A stretch of DNA of 64,000 nt from Rhodococcus sp. Leaf278. GTDB lineage: Bacteria > Actinomycetota > Actinomycetes > Mycobacteriales > Mycobacteriaceae. The notes under the pieces were generated by a model. That model had not been told where the DNA came from. It ran no database searches and saw nothing but the letters and a program-made list of their open reading frames with translations. Shown here in pieces: positions 1 to 8,513 of the stretch (the stretch's first letter is position 1; each line of letters starts with the position of its first letter). Made by a program: the position numbers and the translations under genes. The stretch spans positions 1-64,000 of the forward strand of contig NZ_LMRR01000041.1 in assembly GCF_001426085.1 (NCBI RefSeq). The letters run 5' to 3'.

Positions 1-174
1 GAGGGGGAACGATCGTGCACCCGTGGCAGTACGTCCTATTGCGACATCGATCATCATGTTGTCCGTTCCCCGCGTTCACGCCGACTGTCTCACGATCAGC
101 CTGGCAAAGAACGTATTCCACTCGCACCTAACGAATGCGCGCGCGTTTGCGAACCCGATCGACCCCCCGTCACA

Positions 175-1158
175 TCATTTCGACGAGTCCTCTTCGGCTA
201 CCGAATCCGGCTCGTCGTAGGTCACCGTGATGTCCTGGAATCCCTTGTTCCGCTGCGCTTCTGCCTGGCCGGTGTAGGAGTTCTTGTCCCCTTCGGTGAG
301 TTCGACGTTGTCGGTGAACGGCGTGAGCAATGCTCTGGGGTGCAGGTGATCGACTCGCACGGCATTGATCTCGATGCACAGCACGATCAGCACCGACGCG
401 ACGTAGAGGAAGCCCAGCAGACCGAGGACGATCGCGAAGATTCCGTTGGCCGCGCTGGCATTGCCGACGACGTACCGAATGTAGATTCCGCCGAAGGATT
501 GGAGCGCCTGCCAGATCACGGCGGCGATCGCCGCACCGGGCAGAACCTCGCGAACACTCAGTGGACGTGCGGTTCCGATACGAAACGCTGCGGTGAAGAC
601 CACGACGTTGACGACCACCGCACCGATCAGTGCCAACGCGCCGCCCGCGAAGCCGAACACCCCCGAGGACGCGACACCGTTCAGGACCGTCAACCCGATG
701 ATCGCCGTGCCGACGGTGCTCAGCAACACCAACCCGCGCAGGCGTCCCTTGATCGGATCCGGTTGCTCGTTTCGGGGTACCGACCATGCCGTGTTCATCG
801 CGTACTGGGCGGCCAGGGAGACCCCGAGCCCGCCGTACAGCGACCCGACGACACCGATGACGATGGCCGTAGTTCCGCCGCTGAGGCGATCGGGCTGACC
901 GAGTTGATCGCCGATCACGGGAATTTGACTCATCGCCGAATCGAGAATTCGGGCCTGCAGCTCCGGGTCGCCGGCCAGCACGATCCCCAACACCGTGGTG
1001 AACAGCAGCAGGAGCGGAAACAGTGAGAGGAACGAGTAGTACGCGATCAGTGCTGCCAGATAGCCGCCTCGGTCGTCGAGAAACTTGTACAGCACCGCCA
1101 GCGGGAAACCTGCCGACCGGTGTTTGCGCTGATAACTGTCCACTTTGGCGACCATCAT
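175..1158 (-). CDS. YihY/BrkB family membrane protein
   Basis: A 327-residue integral membrane protein of the YihY/BrkB (UPF0761) family, often called ribonuclease BN-like although the family is not a nuclease. The first helix region contains the family-typical LAALIAYYSFLSLFPLLLL stretch near residues 35-53, and about five more hydrophobic segments follow up to residue 260. The last 60 residues are hydrophilic and acidic, so the C-terminus is probably cytosolic. The transported substrate or role of this family is unknown. The start used (MMVAKV) places the first helix at the usual distance from the N-terminus. It diverges from the CsbD gene. Family call is firm, function open. Confidence 0.85.
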   Translation of the reverse strand: MMVAKVDSYQRKHRSAGFPLAVLYKFLDDRGGYLAALIAYYSFLSLFPLLLLFTTVLGIVLAGDPELQARILDSAMSQIPVIGDQLGQPDRLSGGTTAIVIGVVGSLYGGLGVSLAAQYAMNTAWSVPRNEQPDPIKGRLRGLVLLSTVGTAIIGLTVLNGVASSGVFGFAGGALALIGAVVVNVVVFTAAFRIGTARPLSVREVLPGAAIAAVIWQALQSFGGIYIRYVVGNASAANGIFAIVLGLLGFLYVASVLIVLCIEINAVRVDHLHPRALLTPFTDNVELTEGDKNSYTGQAEAQRNKGFQDITVTYDEPDSVAEEDSSK

Positions 1159-1298
1159 CGGTCGAATGTATCCACAGCCGGCGTCGTGGAAACGTCGACG
1201 GTGTGTGTGACCTAGATCTCTTGATGCACACGTGCGCTTCGGAAGGTGGCCCTCGACTAAGTAACCAGTACCAACCCAGGACGAGGAAAGGAACTCAC

Positions 1299-1469
1299 AT
1301 GAGCTTCATCGACAAGGCCAAGAACGCAGCAGAAGACGCAATCGGCAAGGCCAAGGAAGTTGTGGGTGACGCCACCAACAACAAGGACCTCGAGGCCGAG
1401 GGCAAGAAGGACCAGAGTTCGGCCGGCGTGAAGAAGGTCGGCGAGAACATCAAGGACACCTTCAAGTAA
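1299..1469 (+). CDS. CsbD family general stress protein
   Basis: A 56-residue hydrophilic protein, MSFIDKAKNAAEDAIGKAKE at its N-terminus, rich in Lys, Ala, Glu and Asp. This is the typical CsbD pattern of repeated GKAKE/VGD elements. CsbD proteins are stress-induced in many bacteria, in Bacillus under SigmaB, and have no known biochemical activity. The ATG at 1299 is preceded by AGGAAAGG at a good distance. Longer in-frame extensions upstream are not CsbD-like and run back into the promoter region. A strong terminator follows directly, so it is probably monocistronic. Confidence 0.9.
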   Translation: MSFIDKAKNAAEDAIGKAKEVVGDATNNKDLEAEGKKDQSSAGVKKVGENIKDTFK

Positions 1470-1478
1470 GTCTTTCCG

Positions 1479-1518
1479 CAGAGGGGACCGTCGATCGCAC
1501 GATCGGCGGTCCCCTCTG
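1479..1518 (+). terminator. Rho-independent-like terminator after csbD
   Basis: A perfect 12-bp inverted repeat (CAGAGGGGACCG at 1479-1490 and its complement at 1507-1518) encloses a second small palindrome, CGATCG..CGATCG. It starts 10 bases after the csbD stop codon. The trailing U-run is short, as is common in actinobacteria. Confidence 0.8.
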
Positions 1519-1643
1519 GTTTGCACCCGTATAAAGTGCACAGCACCGGCCTCGGCGGCCGGCAGGGCGTCCAGCAGACGGCGCATGTTCGTGGATTTCT
1601 CCGGCGAATGACGGCAGAGGTCCCATGCGAGAGGACAGTGTGA

Positions 1644-2363
1644 ATGTCGCAACAGTCGACCGATAGACACCCTGCCAGTACGTCCCAGGCTTCGATGCTG
1701 GCCGAGTTCGCGCGGTCTCTTCGCGATACCCGTCGTTCGATGCCCGAGACGATCAGCGAAATTTTGCGTACTGCGATTCGGCTCATCCCGGGCGCAACCG
1801 TCGGTTGCGTCACCACCGTGAGCAAGGGTGAGCGAACGGTCGTTGCGTCCACCGATCCTCTTGCCGAGGAGCTGTGTCGACTTCAGTACGAACTCGACCA
1901 GGGCCCCATTCCCACCGAGGTCCGTCATTTCGACGTCGTCGTGTCGGACGACCTCACGTCCGAACCACGATGGCCGGAATTCGCCGTCCTTGCCGTCGGC
2001 GCGGGTTTCAAGTCGCTGGCCGCATTTCAGCTCTACAGCAATGCCGATGACCTCGGCGCATTGGTCTTCTACAGCAATGAACCCGGGGCCTTCGACGCCG
2101 ACGCAGTCGAGATCGGTGAGGCACTCGCCGCCCACGCCGCGATCGCCCTGCTCAGTGCCCGCGACAACGAGCAGTTCCGAACGGGACTGGCGAGCCGCGA
2201 CCTGATCGGTCAGGCCAAGGGGATGATCATGGAGCGCTACGACCTCGATGCAGTCCAAGCGTTCGAGTTGCTCGCCAAGCTGTCGCAGCAGCAAAATCAG
2301 CCCCTGCGTACAGTGGCTCAGGATCTGGTAAGTACCGATCACCCCACCAACTCGACCTTCTGA
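1644..2363 (+). CDS. GAF-ANTAR domain transcription antiterminator
   Basis: A 239-residue protein with an N-terminal GAF sensor domain (about residues 20-160) and a C-terminal ANTAR RNA-binding domain (about 165-232). The ANTAR part shows the typical start LIGQAKGMIMERYDLDA and conserved helical Ala/Leu positions (AFELLAKLSQQ). ANTAR proteins bind tandem RNA hairpins and prevent premature termination; actinobacterial GAF-ANTAR proteins answer redox or small-molecule signals. No heme or Fe-S ligand pattern is obvious in this GAF domain, so the ligand is unknown. It lies between a stress gene and a DNA-repair gene and has its own start with a modest ribosome site. Confidence 0.85.
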   Translation: MSQQSTDRHPASTSQASMLAEFARSLRDTRRSMPETISEILRTAIRLIPGATVGCVTTVSKGERTVVASTDPLAEELCRLQYELDQGPIPTEVRHFDVVVSDDLTSEPRWPEFAVLAVGAGFKSLAAFQLYSNADDLGALVFYSNEPGAFDADAVEIGEALAAHAAIALLSARDNEQFRTGLASRDLIGQAKGMIMERYDLDAVQAFELLAKLSQQQNQPLRTVAQDLVSTDHPTNSTF

Positions 2364-2382
2364 CCGCCTCCCAGGTTTCGAT

Positions 2383-2398
2383 TTCCTCGCTCGAGGAA
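2383..2398 (+). terminator. Short inverted repeat after GAF-ANTAR gene
   Basis: TTCCTCG-CT-CGAGGAA forms a perfect 7-bp inverted repeat 20 bases after the stop codon, in the convergent gap with the glycosylase gene. The stem is short, so a terminator role is only a guess. Confidence 0.35.
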
Positions 2399-2479
2399 GC
2401 CTGTGGGTGGTACCGCAACGAACACGCGGTATCCGCGGGCGGTTATGTCGTTGAGTCAACAGCGATCGACCGCTCGTCG

Positions 2480-3277
2480 CTATCTCTCCGGTTGGCATCT
2501 CGGACACCACCACGTTCGACGCCGATCCGGATCTGCCGGCACTTCGGCAACCACCCGAATGCGTGTTCCGCACCGCAGGCATGGCTTGCCTGCCCGTCCG
2601 GCGACCCAGTGCGAGCGACCCTTTCGAGTGTCACCGGTAGTGACCTGCATCGCCCCCGGCGTTGTTGCGGAGTGCCGCATCGCCCGCTCGAGCAACGCAA
2701 TCAACTTCTGTGGATCTACTTCACGCGACGGTGTCCACGGCCACAGTCCGCGGAGGAAACACAGCTCGTTCGCCCACAAATTGCCGGGGCCGGCAACCAC
2801 TCTCTGATCCAGCAGAGTTGCGATGATCGGGCGATCCTGTTGAGCAACCACATTGGCCGCTGCTCTGTCGGCGTCGAACGTGGGCTGCAGCGGATCCGGC
2901 CCGAGATGTGCGACCAGTGCATCCATGTCGGCGGTGAATCCGTAGTCGACCACCGGTAGCAGAATCCCATAGGCGGTAGGCCCATCGACCACGGCCAACT
3001 GCACACGAACGTCCGGACGCACCCGCTGCGGAATCGATCGCCCGGCCCGCACCACCGTCCACGAACCGCTCATCCGCAGATGTGTGTGCAATGTGGTGCC
3101 GTCGTCGAAATCGGTGAACAGATGCTTCCCGTGGGTTCGATGTGCGACGACGCGTCGGCCGGCCAGATTCTCCACCGCGTGTGCCGGCACGTTCAGCCTG
3201 CCGACCCGCAACGGCGCGCCGTCCAACGCGCGCCGCAGCCTCGCGGCCAGTACGAACACGGTGTCGCCTTCGGGCAT
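2480..3277 (-). CDS. nei2: DNA glycosylase/AP lyase, endonuclease VIII (Nei2-like)
   Basis: A 265-residue Fpg/Nei-family base-excision repair enzyme that removes oxidised bases and cleaves the abasic site. The start at 3277 gives MPEGDTVF, leaving Pro2 as the Schiff-base nucleophile and Glu3 as the acid once Met is removed; an upstream in-frame start would bury this essential terminus. HGKHLF near residue 55 carries the conserved clamp lysine. A helix-two-turn-helix lies around residues 150-200. The C-terminus has a zinc finger with CLRCG and WWCPRC (four Cys). Mycobacterial Nei2 has the same arrangement. It may be co-transcribed with the phosphonate operon 46 bases upstream, or read from its own promoter. 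Confidence 0.88.
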   Translation of the reverse strand: MPEGDTVFVLAARLRRALDGAPLRVGRLNVPAHAVENLAGRRVVAHRTHGKHLFTDFDDGTTLHTHLRMSGSWTVVRAGRSIPQRVRPDVRVQLAVVDGPTAYGILLPVVDYGFTADMDALVAHLGPDPLQPTFDADRAAANVVAQQDRPIIATLLDQRVVAGPGNLWANELCFLRGLWPWTPSREVDPQKLIALLERAMRHSATTPGAMQVTTGDTRKGRSHWVAGRAGKPCLRCGTRIRVVAEVPADPDRRRTWWCPRCQPER

Positions 3278-3323
3278 GCAGATGGTGTATCCCGTGTGCG
3301 CACAGCGCAATCTCTCGAAGCCC

Positions 3324-4319
3324 CTAGGGCGCGACCGAGGATCGCAGGATGCCCGGCGGCGTCGGCCGCAACACCGACGCGAGCTCCTCCAGACGCACCG
3401 GTGGCTCGACGAGGGATTCCCACGGATATCTGTCCACGGTGTCTCGCAGAAACGCGACCGCCTGGTGGAGGTGTCGTGGCTCGTAGTTGTGGACGCCGGT
3501 GACCGTGAGCCACTGACGCACTACGGTTTCGGGGTCCACCGTGATCGATGGACCCGGCGAGACGGAACCGGCAAGCACCAGGCGACCGCCGACGTCGAGT
3601 CTCGATAGAGCCGACTGCACAGCGGACGACGCACCGGAGAAGTCGATGGCGACATCCGTCGGTCCACCGTCGTCGCCGTCGGCACCGAAGTCACGCGATC
3701 GCCCCTGCCGTTCCGGGTCTCGATCGAGCACGCGGACCGTCGCGCCCCGCTCGGTGGCTGCCGCAGCGGCCGAGATGCCCAGCATTCCTGCACCGACGAT
3801 CAGGACTCTCTTTCCGTCGAGAGCGCCGGCCGCCTCGAGAGCCGCCATGACCGTGGCCGTCGCACACGCAGCCGGTGCGGCGACTGCGTCGGGCATCGTA
3901 TCGGGCACGTGCGCCACAGCGGTGCCGCGCGGAAGCACGATGTGTCGGGCATACGAGCCGCTGAGAGACCATGTGCTCCGGGCAGACTCGTGCCCCACCT
4001 TGCGCACGTCCGAACATTTGGCCGTGAAACCGGCCGCGCACCGTACGCACCGGCCACAGGGCACGGTGACCGACCACACGATCCGATCCCCCACTGCTGC
4101 GCTCGACGTGTCGCCGCCGACGGAGACCACGTGGCCGACGGCCTCGTGTCCGAGTACCGACGGGCACGCACCGGCACGGCGTCCCGATACCGTATGCAGA
4201 TCACTCCCGCACACCGTTGCGAGATCGACTCGGACCAGCAGGTCGCCCGGCGCGAGGGCAGGAATCTCGATGTCCCGCATCTCGATTCCGTTACCGACCC
4301 ACACCGCGGCTCGTGTCAC
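3324..4319 (-). CDS. Zinc-dependent alcohol dehydrogenase, phosphonate-cluster type (TIGR03366-like)
   Basis: A 331-residue medium-chain dehydrogenase. Visible elements are the catalytic zinc site (VCGSDLHT, GHEAVGH), the four-Cys structural zinc lobe (CGRCVRCAAGFTAKC), and the NAD-binding GAGMLG turn near residue 165. The subfamily proposed as phosphonate-catabolism alcohol dehydrogenase sits in clusters like this one; the substrate, perhaps a hydroxyalkyl phosphonate or the released alcohol/aldehyde, is unproved. The GTG start at 4319 overlaps the phnE stop by 4 bases (GTGA), so translation is probably coupled. The frame stays open far upstream inside phnE, but that part is antiparallel-composition shadow, not coding. 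Confidence 0.83.
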   Translation of the reverse strand: MTRAAVWVGNGIEMRDIEIPALAPGDLLVRVDLATVCGSDLHTVSGRRAGACPSVLGHEAVGHVVSVGGDTSSAAVGDRIVWSVTVPCGRCVRCAAGFTAKCSDVRKVGHESARSTWSLSGSYARHIVLPRGTAVAHVPDTMPDAVAAPAACATATVMAALEAAGALDGKRVLIVGAGMLGISAAAAATERGATVRVLDRDPERQGRSRDFGADGDDGGPTDVAIDFSGASSAVQSALSRLDVGGRLVLAGSVSPGPSITVDPETVVRQWLTVTGVHNYEPRHLHQAVAFLRDTVDRYPWESLVEPPVRLEELASVLRPTPPGILRSSVAP

Positions 4320-5908
4320 ACCAACAGTGATCTGATCCACCCCGAGATCCTTTCCACGATGTACACGACGACGAAGATCACCAGAACGATGGCACCGGCA
4401 ACATCGAAATTCAGAGTGCGAATGGACTCGAAGAGCAGGAAACCGATACCTCCCGCACCTACGATCCCCAGGATGGTGGAGGTACGGATGTTCACGTCGA
4501 GCAGGTAGAGACTCGAGCCCACCATCGACGGGACAGCCTGAGGGACAACGGCACTGAGCGTTCTGTTCCACCAACCTCCACCGACCGACGCGACGGCCTC
4601 GAGGGGCCCGGGATCGATTTCCTCGATGGCGTCGGCGACGAGCTTGCCGAGAAATCCGACGGATCCGATGGCCAATGCGCAGGTTCCCGCCACCGGACCC
4701 AATCCGAGCGCCGCGACGAACACGACCGCGAGGATGAGTTCGGGAACGGCGCGAACCAACAGGATCCAGGATCTCGCCACCCAATACACCGCGGGATGCG
4801 GAGTTGCGTTGCGCGCGGCCAGCACTCCGACGGGTATCGACAGTACGACTCCGATTGCGGTGGCCACCACACCGATGGCGACGGTCTGGACGGCGGCGTC
4901 GAGCAGGTCCGATCCCAGGGACGAGAAATCCGGGGGGACCATTCTTCCGAACACCTCGACCGACGGCCCGATCCACGTCAGCAGCGACCGCGGATCCAGC
5001 TCGAGGACCGCGAAGGACGACACCACCGCGACGACCAGCACGGCCGACGCTCCGATCCGCATCAGTCGATCTCGCTGCGGGCCGGCCGCGGACGGAACAA
5101 GCAACATGCGGCGAAGAGCCATGGCCACCAGTTCCATTGCCGCGATGATCACCAGGATCACCAACACGATTCCGAGAGCACGCGGGTAGATCAATCCGCG
5201 CAGGGCGTCCTGCAGGGCGAAGCCGATACCGCCGGCTCCGACGAATCCGAGAACAACCGACATACGTAGGTTGATGTCGATCCGATAGACGAACGCTCCG
5301 ATCCATGCCGGAACAACCTGCGGTACAACGGCATTGATCATCTCTCGAAAGTAGCCCGCTCCGGCGGCGCGCAGCGCCTCGCGCGGTCCCACGTCGGTCT
5401 CCTCGATGGCATCGGCGAACAGTTTGCCGAGCATGCCGATCGAGTGCAGCGCGAGGGCGAGGATGCCGGGCAGCACCCCGATCCCCAGCGCCCTGACGAA
5501 CAGCACCGCGAACAGCAGATCCGGCATCGCCCGACAGAACGTGATGATTGCGCGAGCCACACTGTGCAACATCGGATGCGGCGAGGTATTCCGCGCGGCA
5601 AGGAAGGCGAGCGGTATCGAGACGATCGCCGCGAGCACAGTACCCAGCACCGCCATGAGCAATGTTTCGACTGCGAGTGAGACGATCCGGCCGGTGTCGT
5701 CGACGCGGGGCGGCAGCATCCGTTCGAGGAGATTGCCGACGTCGTCGAGACCGTCGAGCAATGTGGTGGGCGCAAAGTCGATGAACCCGGCAGACAGTAC
5801 CGTGAGAACCAGGGCAGCAACGCTCAACAGCGGAAACAGCCATCGTGGTCGACGCGGATCGTTGTGCGCTGCAGTCTTCGTCGGCTGTGGCGACGCCGTG
5901 ACTGTCAT
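4316..5908 (-). CDS. phnE: Phosphonate ABC transporter permease, tandem PhnE-PhnE fusion
   Basis: A 530-residue inner-membrane permease made of two homologous PhnE units, about residues 20-270 and 285-525. Each has the ABC permease coupling motif (EALRAAGAGYFREMINAVVP in the first; EAVASVGGGWWNRTLSAVVP in the second), followed by an almost identical GFVGAGGIGF / GIVGAGGIGF segment. Canonical PhnE is about 260-290 residues and works as a homodimer, so this is a covalent pseudo-dimer. The ATG at 5908 overlaps the phnC stop (ATGA). With PhnC and PhnD it should import phosphonates, phosphonate derivatives or phosphite. Confidence 0.9.
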   Translation of the reverse strand: MTVTASPQPTKTAAHNDPRRPRWLFPLLSVAALVLTVLSAGFIDFAPTTLLDGLDDVGNLLERMLPPRVDDTGRIVSLAVETLLMAVLGTVLAAIVSIPLAFLAARNTSPHPMLHSVARAIITFCRAMPDLLFAVLFVRALGIGVLPGILALALHSIGMLGKLFADAIEETDVGPREALRAAGAGYFREMINAVVPQVVPAWIGAFVYRIDINLRMSVVLGFVGAGGIGFALQDALRGLIYPRALGIVLVILVIIAAMELVAMALRRMLLVPSAAGPQRDRLMRIGASAVLVVAVVSSFAVLELDPRSLLTWIGPSVEVFGRMVPPDFSSLGSDLLDAAVQTVAIGVVATAIGVVLSIPVGVLAARNATPHPAVYWVARSWILLVRAVPELILAVVFVAALGLGPVAGTCALAIGSVGFLGKLVADAIEEIDPGPLEAVASVGGGWWNRTLSAVVPQAVPSMVGSSLYLLDVNIRTSTILGIVGAGGIGFLLFESIRTLNFDVAGAIVLVIFVVVYIVERISGWIRSLLV

Positions 5909-6711
5909 GTCGGTGCCACCGCGGACCTGTTCCCGGGGTCGGGGGTGATCCGCTGATAGATCGGCATGATGTCCTCGCGCTCGAGCCCTGCGGCCGGGCG
6001 GTCGAGCACCACCCGTCCGTCTCGTAGACCCACGAGCCGATGCGCCCAACCCAGCGCGAGATCGACCTGATGCAATGTGCACACCACGGTCAGCTTCTCC
6101 TCACGGCACACTCTTTGCAACAGGTCCATGACCACGCCTGCATTCTCGGGGTCGAGGGACGCGACCGGCTCGTCCGCGAGGACGATCCGGGGCCGCTGCA
6201 TCAACGTCCGGGCGATCGCCACCCGTTGCTGCTGTCCACCGGACAGCGTGTCGGCACGGCGTTCGGCGAAGTCCGCCAACCCGACTCGGTCGAGACAGGC
6301 ACGAGCCTCCTCTCGCATCGCCTTCGGGTACGTGAGTGCTCCGTACCGGGGAAGGGACAGCCGACCGACGCCGCCCACGAGTACGTTTTCGAGGCAGCTC
6401 AACCGACCGACGAGATTGAAGTGTTGAAAGATGAAACCGACGTCGCGGCGCAACTCGCGCACCCGGCGACGGTTCGCCAGATCGACGCGAATGTCGAGAG
6501 CGGTGATGTTGCCCGAGGTGACGGGATGCAGCCCGTTGATGCACCGCAACAGCGTCGACTTGCCGGAACCCGAAAGCCCCAGCAACACCAGCATTTCACT
6601 GCGATGAACGTCGAGGTTGACGTCCTGGAGCGCGGTGGTCGGCCCGAACGTCTTGGTGACGTTACGGACGCTGACAACCACGTCCCGCGTGCCCATGGGT
6701 GTGGATGTCAT
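5905..6711 (-). CDS. phnC: Phosphonate ABC transporter ATP-binding protein
   Basis: A 268-residue ABC ATPase energising phosphonate uptake. Walker A GLSGSGKST is at residues 45-53, the Q-loop glutamine near 95, signature LSGGQQQR at 156-163, Walker B IVLADEP at about 176-182 and the switch His in CTLHQVDLA. It matches the PhnC subfamily in order and length. The ATG at 6711 shares one base with the phnD stop (TGATG) and its stop overlaps the phnE start, so the three transporter genes are tightly coupled. A longer upstream extension would run into phnD and is not supported. Confidence 0.92.
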   Translation of the reverse strand: MTSTPMGTRDVVVSVRNVTKTFGPTTALQDVNLDVHRSEMLVLLGLSGSGKSTLLRCINGLHPVTSGNITALDIRVDLANRRRVRELRRDVGFIFQHFNLVGRLSCLENVLVGGVGRLSLPRYGALTYPKAMREEARACLDRVGLADFAERRADTLSGGQQQRVAIARTLMQRPRIVLADEPVASLDPENAGVVMDLLQRVCREEKLTVVCTLHQVDLALGWAHRLVGLRDGRVVLDRPAAGLEREDIMPIYQRITPDPGNRSAVAPT

Positions 6712-7679
6712 CAGCCCGTGCACTTCTCGGAACCGGTGACCTCGCATACGTGGCGCACGCCGTCGTAGTCGCTGTCCTGGGCCGGGACGACGCCCCATGC
6801 ATCCTCGTCGGTGATGCGGCATTCCTCGGCGCAGATACCGTCGGCGACGAACGCATCCGAGTTCATGCCCTCACTGAATACGTCCTGCAGTTTCGCGATG
6901 GCATCGGTACCCAGATCGTTGTTGGCCGCGAAGAGCGATCCGGCGATCGTCTCGGACTTCCAGACGGTCCTCAGCTCGCCGGGTGCGATCTCGCCGTTGT
7001 CGATCATCGTTCGGTCGACCATGGTGTCGAACGCGAATCCGGCGTCGCAATCACCCGCTTTCACAGCAAGTACCGATGCATCGTGTCCGCCGGCATAGAT
7101 CGGGGTCATCGCCGCAGAGATGTCGGCCTCCGAGCCCGATGCGATGACCTTGTCTTCGGTCAGTCCCGCTGTGGGGTAAAGGAATCCGGAGGTCGAGCTC
7201 GGGTCGACGAAGCAGACCTTCTTTCCTGCGTAGTCTGCGAGATCACTGACCGAAGCATTGTCCGACCGGGCGATTCCGTAGGACTGGTACCCGGGCTTGC
7301 CACCCTTGTCCTGGATGACGGCACCCAACGGTGTCATCTCGGCCCCGTTGATACCGGCCACGACGTAGGCGAACGGGCCGAAGAATGCGAGGTCGACATT
7401 GCCTGCGATCAAGCCCTCGACCACACCGGCGTAGTCGGAGGCCTGGATGAACTCGACCGTGGCTCCGGTCTCCTTCTCCAGCCGCTCGATGACCGGGTCG
7501 TAGCTGGCCTTCAGATCGGTCGAGTTCTCGGCGGGAATGGCGGCGAGCGTGATGGTTTCGGGAAATCCTTGCTCGGTCGTGGCTCCGTCGGAAGAACTGG
7601 AGCAACCGGCTGCCACGAGGGCAGTAGCGGACAGCAATGCCGCAGCGGCTACGGCACGACGGCGAGAGGTGATGATCAT
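6711..7679 (-). CDS. phnD: Phosphonate-binding lipoprotein PhnD
   Basis: A 322-residue periplasmic-type substrate-binding lipoprotein. The N-terminus has basic residues, a hydrophobic core and the lipobox LVAAGC with Cys26, followed by a Ser-rich linker. The mature part is a PhnD/phosphite-family fold (IPAENSTDLKASYDPVIERLEKETG). It delivers phosphonate or a related phosphorus oxyanion to PhnCE. It is the second gene of the operon, 30 bases after the HAD gene. The actual ligand cannot be told from sequence; phosphite or methylphosphonate are alternatives to aminoethylphosphonate. Confidence 0.9.
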   Translation of the reverse strand: MIITSRRRAVAAAALLSATALVAAGCSSSSDGATTEQGFPETITLAAIPAENSTDLKASYDPVIERLEKETGATVEFIQASDYAGVVEGLIAGNVDLAFFGPFAYVVAGINGAEMTPLGAVIQDKGGKPGYQSYGIARSDNASVSDLADYAGKKVCFVDPSSTSGFLYPTAGLTEDKVIASGSEADISAAMTPIYAGGHDASVLAVKAGDCDAGFAFDTMVDRTMIDNGEIAPGELRTVWKSETIAGSLFAANNDLGTDAIAKLQDVFSEGMNSDAFVADGICAEECRITDEDAWGVVPAQDSDYDGVRHVCEVTGSEKCTG

Positions 7680-7709
7680 GGCGTGGGTTCCGTTCGGTGG
7701 AGTGAGCGT

Positions 7710-8405
7710 TCAGGGCAGAACGATGTGGGGGAGCTCGGCAACGCTGTCGAGCACGTGAGTGGCACCGGCTTCGCGGAGTAGGTCCGCAGAGTGAGCACCG
7801 GTGAGCACACCGACGAGTACGGACGCGCCGGCCCGCCGACCGGACAGGATGTCGCTCGAGGTGTCACCGACGACCGCGACGGCAGCGATGTCACTGACCT
7901 CGGAGCGCAACGCAGCCGAGAGGACGAGGTCCGGGTGTGGTCGGCCGCGACCGGCATCGCCGGGCGCGAGGAAGGCGTCGGGCAGATCCTGCCAGCCGAG
8001 CGTGTCGATGATGCGCCGCTGCGTCGTAGCCGAGAATCCGGTTGTCAGGACGACGCTGATCCCGGATTCGCGCAGCGCCGTGATGGCCTGGGCTGCACCC
8101 GGGATGGGCGCGATGCCGTCGTCGATGCGGGCGTCGTAGGCAGACTCGAATTCCCGGTTGGCGGCCTGGGCGCGCTCCTCGGATCCGAACAATGCCCGGA
8201 ACACCTCGATCTTGGACTGCCCCATGGTGTCGAGTACGTAGCGTCGGGCGTCATCGCGTTCGGGCCCGTCGTTCGCAAGTCCCACGGCCGTCGCCGCGGC
8301 GTCGAATGCATCCAGTACGAGTCCGTCGTCGGTGACGGTGGTTCCCGCCATGTCGAGGACGATGAGTTCGATGTCGCGAGTGTTCGGGTCGGTGGTGTTC
8401 GGCAT
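7710..8405 (-). CDS. Phosphonatase-like HAD hydrolase (TIGR03351-like)
   Basis: A 231-residue HAD hydrolase close to phosphonoacetaldehyde hydrolase PhnX. Motif I is DMAGTT (nucleophile Asp18), the phosphonatase variant of DxDxT. The cap segment MGQSKIEVFRAL aligns with MGLLKIDHVRAL of the Bacillus enzyme, keeping the Schiff-base lysine (Lys65 here) that makes C-P bond cleavage possible. The Arg that replaces the usual motif III Lys is present (GRPHPD), and motif IV is VVGDTSSDI. These point to hydrolysis of phosphonoacetaldehyde or a close analogue to aldehyde plus phosphate. It is first in the operon, directly behind an operator. Confidence 0.85.
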   Translation of the reverse strand: MPNTTDPNTRDIELIVLDMAGTTVTDDGLVLDAFDAAATAVGLANDGPERDDARRYVLDTMGQSKIEVFRALFGSEERAQAANREFESAYDARIDDGIAPIPGAAQAITALRESGISVVLTTGFSATTQRRIIDTLGWQDLPDAFLAPGDAGRGRPHPDLVLSAALRSEVSDIAAVAVVGDTSSDILSGRRAGASVLVGVLTGAHSADLLREAGATHVLDSVAELPHIVLP

Positions 8406-8423
8406 GAGGTAGAGATTGCCGTT

Positions 8424-8435
8424 TGGTATAGACCA
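8424..8435. promoter_or_regulatory. PhnF-type operator 1
   Basis: TGGTATAGACCA, an imperfect palindrome 19 bases upstream of the HAD gene start. As I recall, this is exactly the site described for the PhnF repressor of Mycobacterium smegmatis. It probably controls the minus-strand phosphonate operon. Confidence 0.75.
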
Positions 8436-8481
8436 TTGCGTGGAACTTCGATGAACGAATCGTGAACGTCACGCAACAATT

Positions 8482-8493
8482 AGGTCTAGACCA
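8482..8493. promoter_or_regulatory. PhnF-type operator 2
   Basis: AGGTCTAGACCA, with the perfect 10-bp palindrome GGTCTAGACC, 20 bases upstream of the GntR start. It lies about 58 bases from operator 1, center to center, and probably mediates autoregulation of the regulator and the FAD oxidoreductase. Confidence 0.72.
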
Positions 8494-8513
8494 ATTGATG
8501 CTATGGTCGGCTC

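Noticed and set aside
175-1158. BrkB/YihY protein considered as ribonuclease BN
   Set aside because: The old RNase BN name for this family was a misassignment; the protein is a multi-helix membrane protein with no nuclease motif.
4320-5843. Open frame extending the alcohol dehydrogenase gene 500 codons upstream
   Set aside because: It is the alternative frame of phnE, composed of Arg-rich low-complexity sequence typical of high-GC shadows; the dehydrogenase domain starts at the GTG overlapping the phnE stop.
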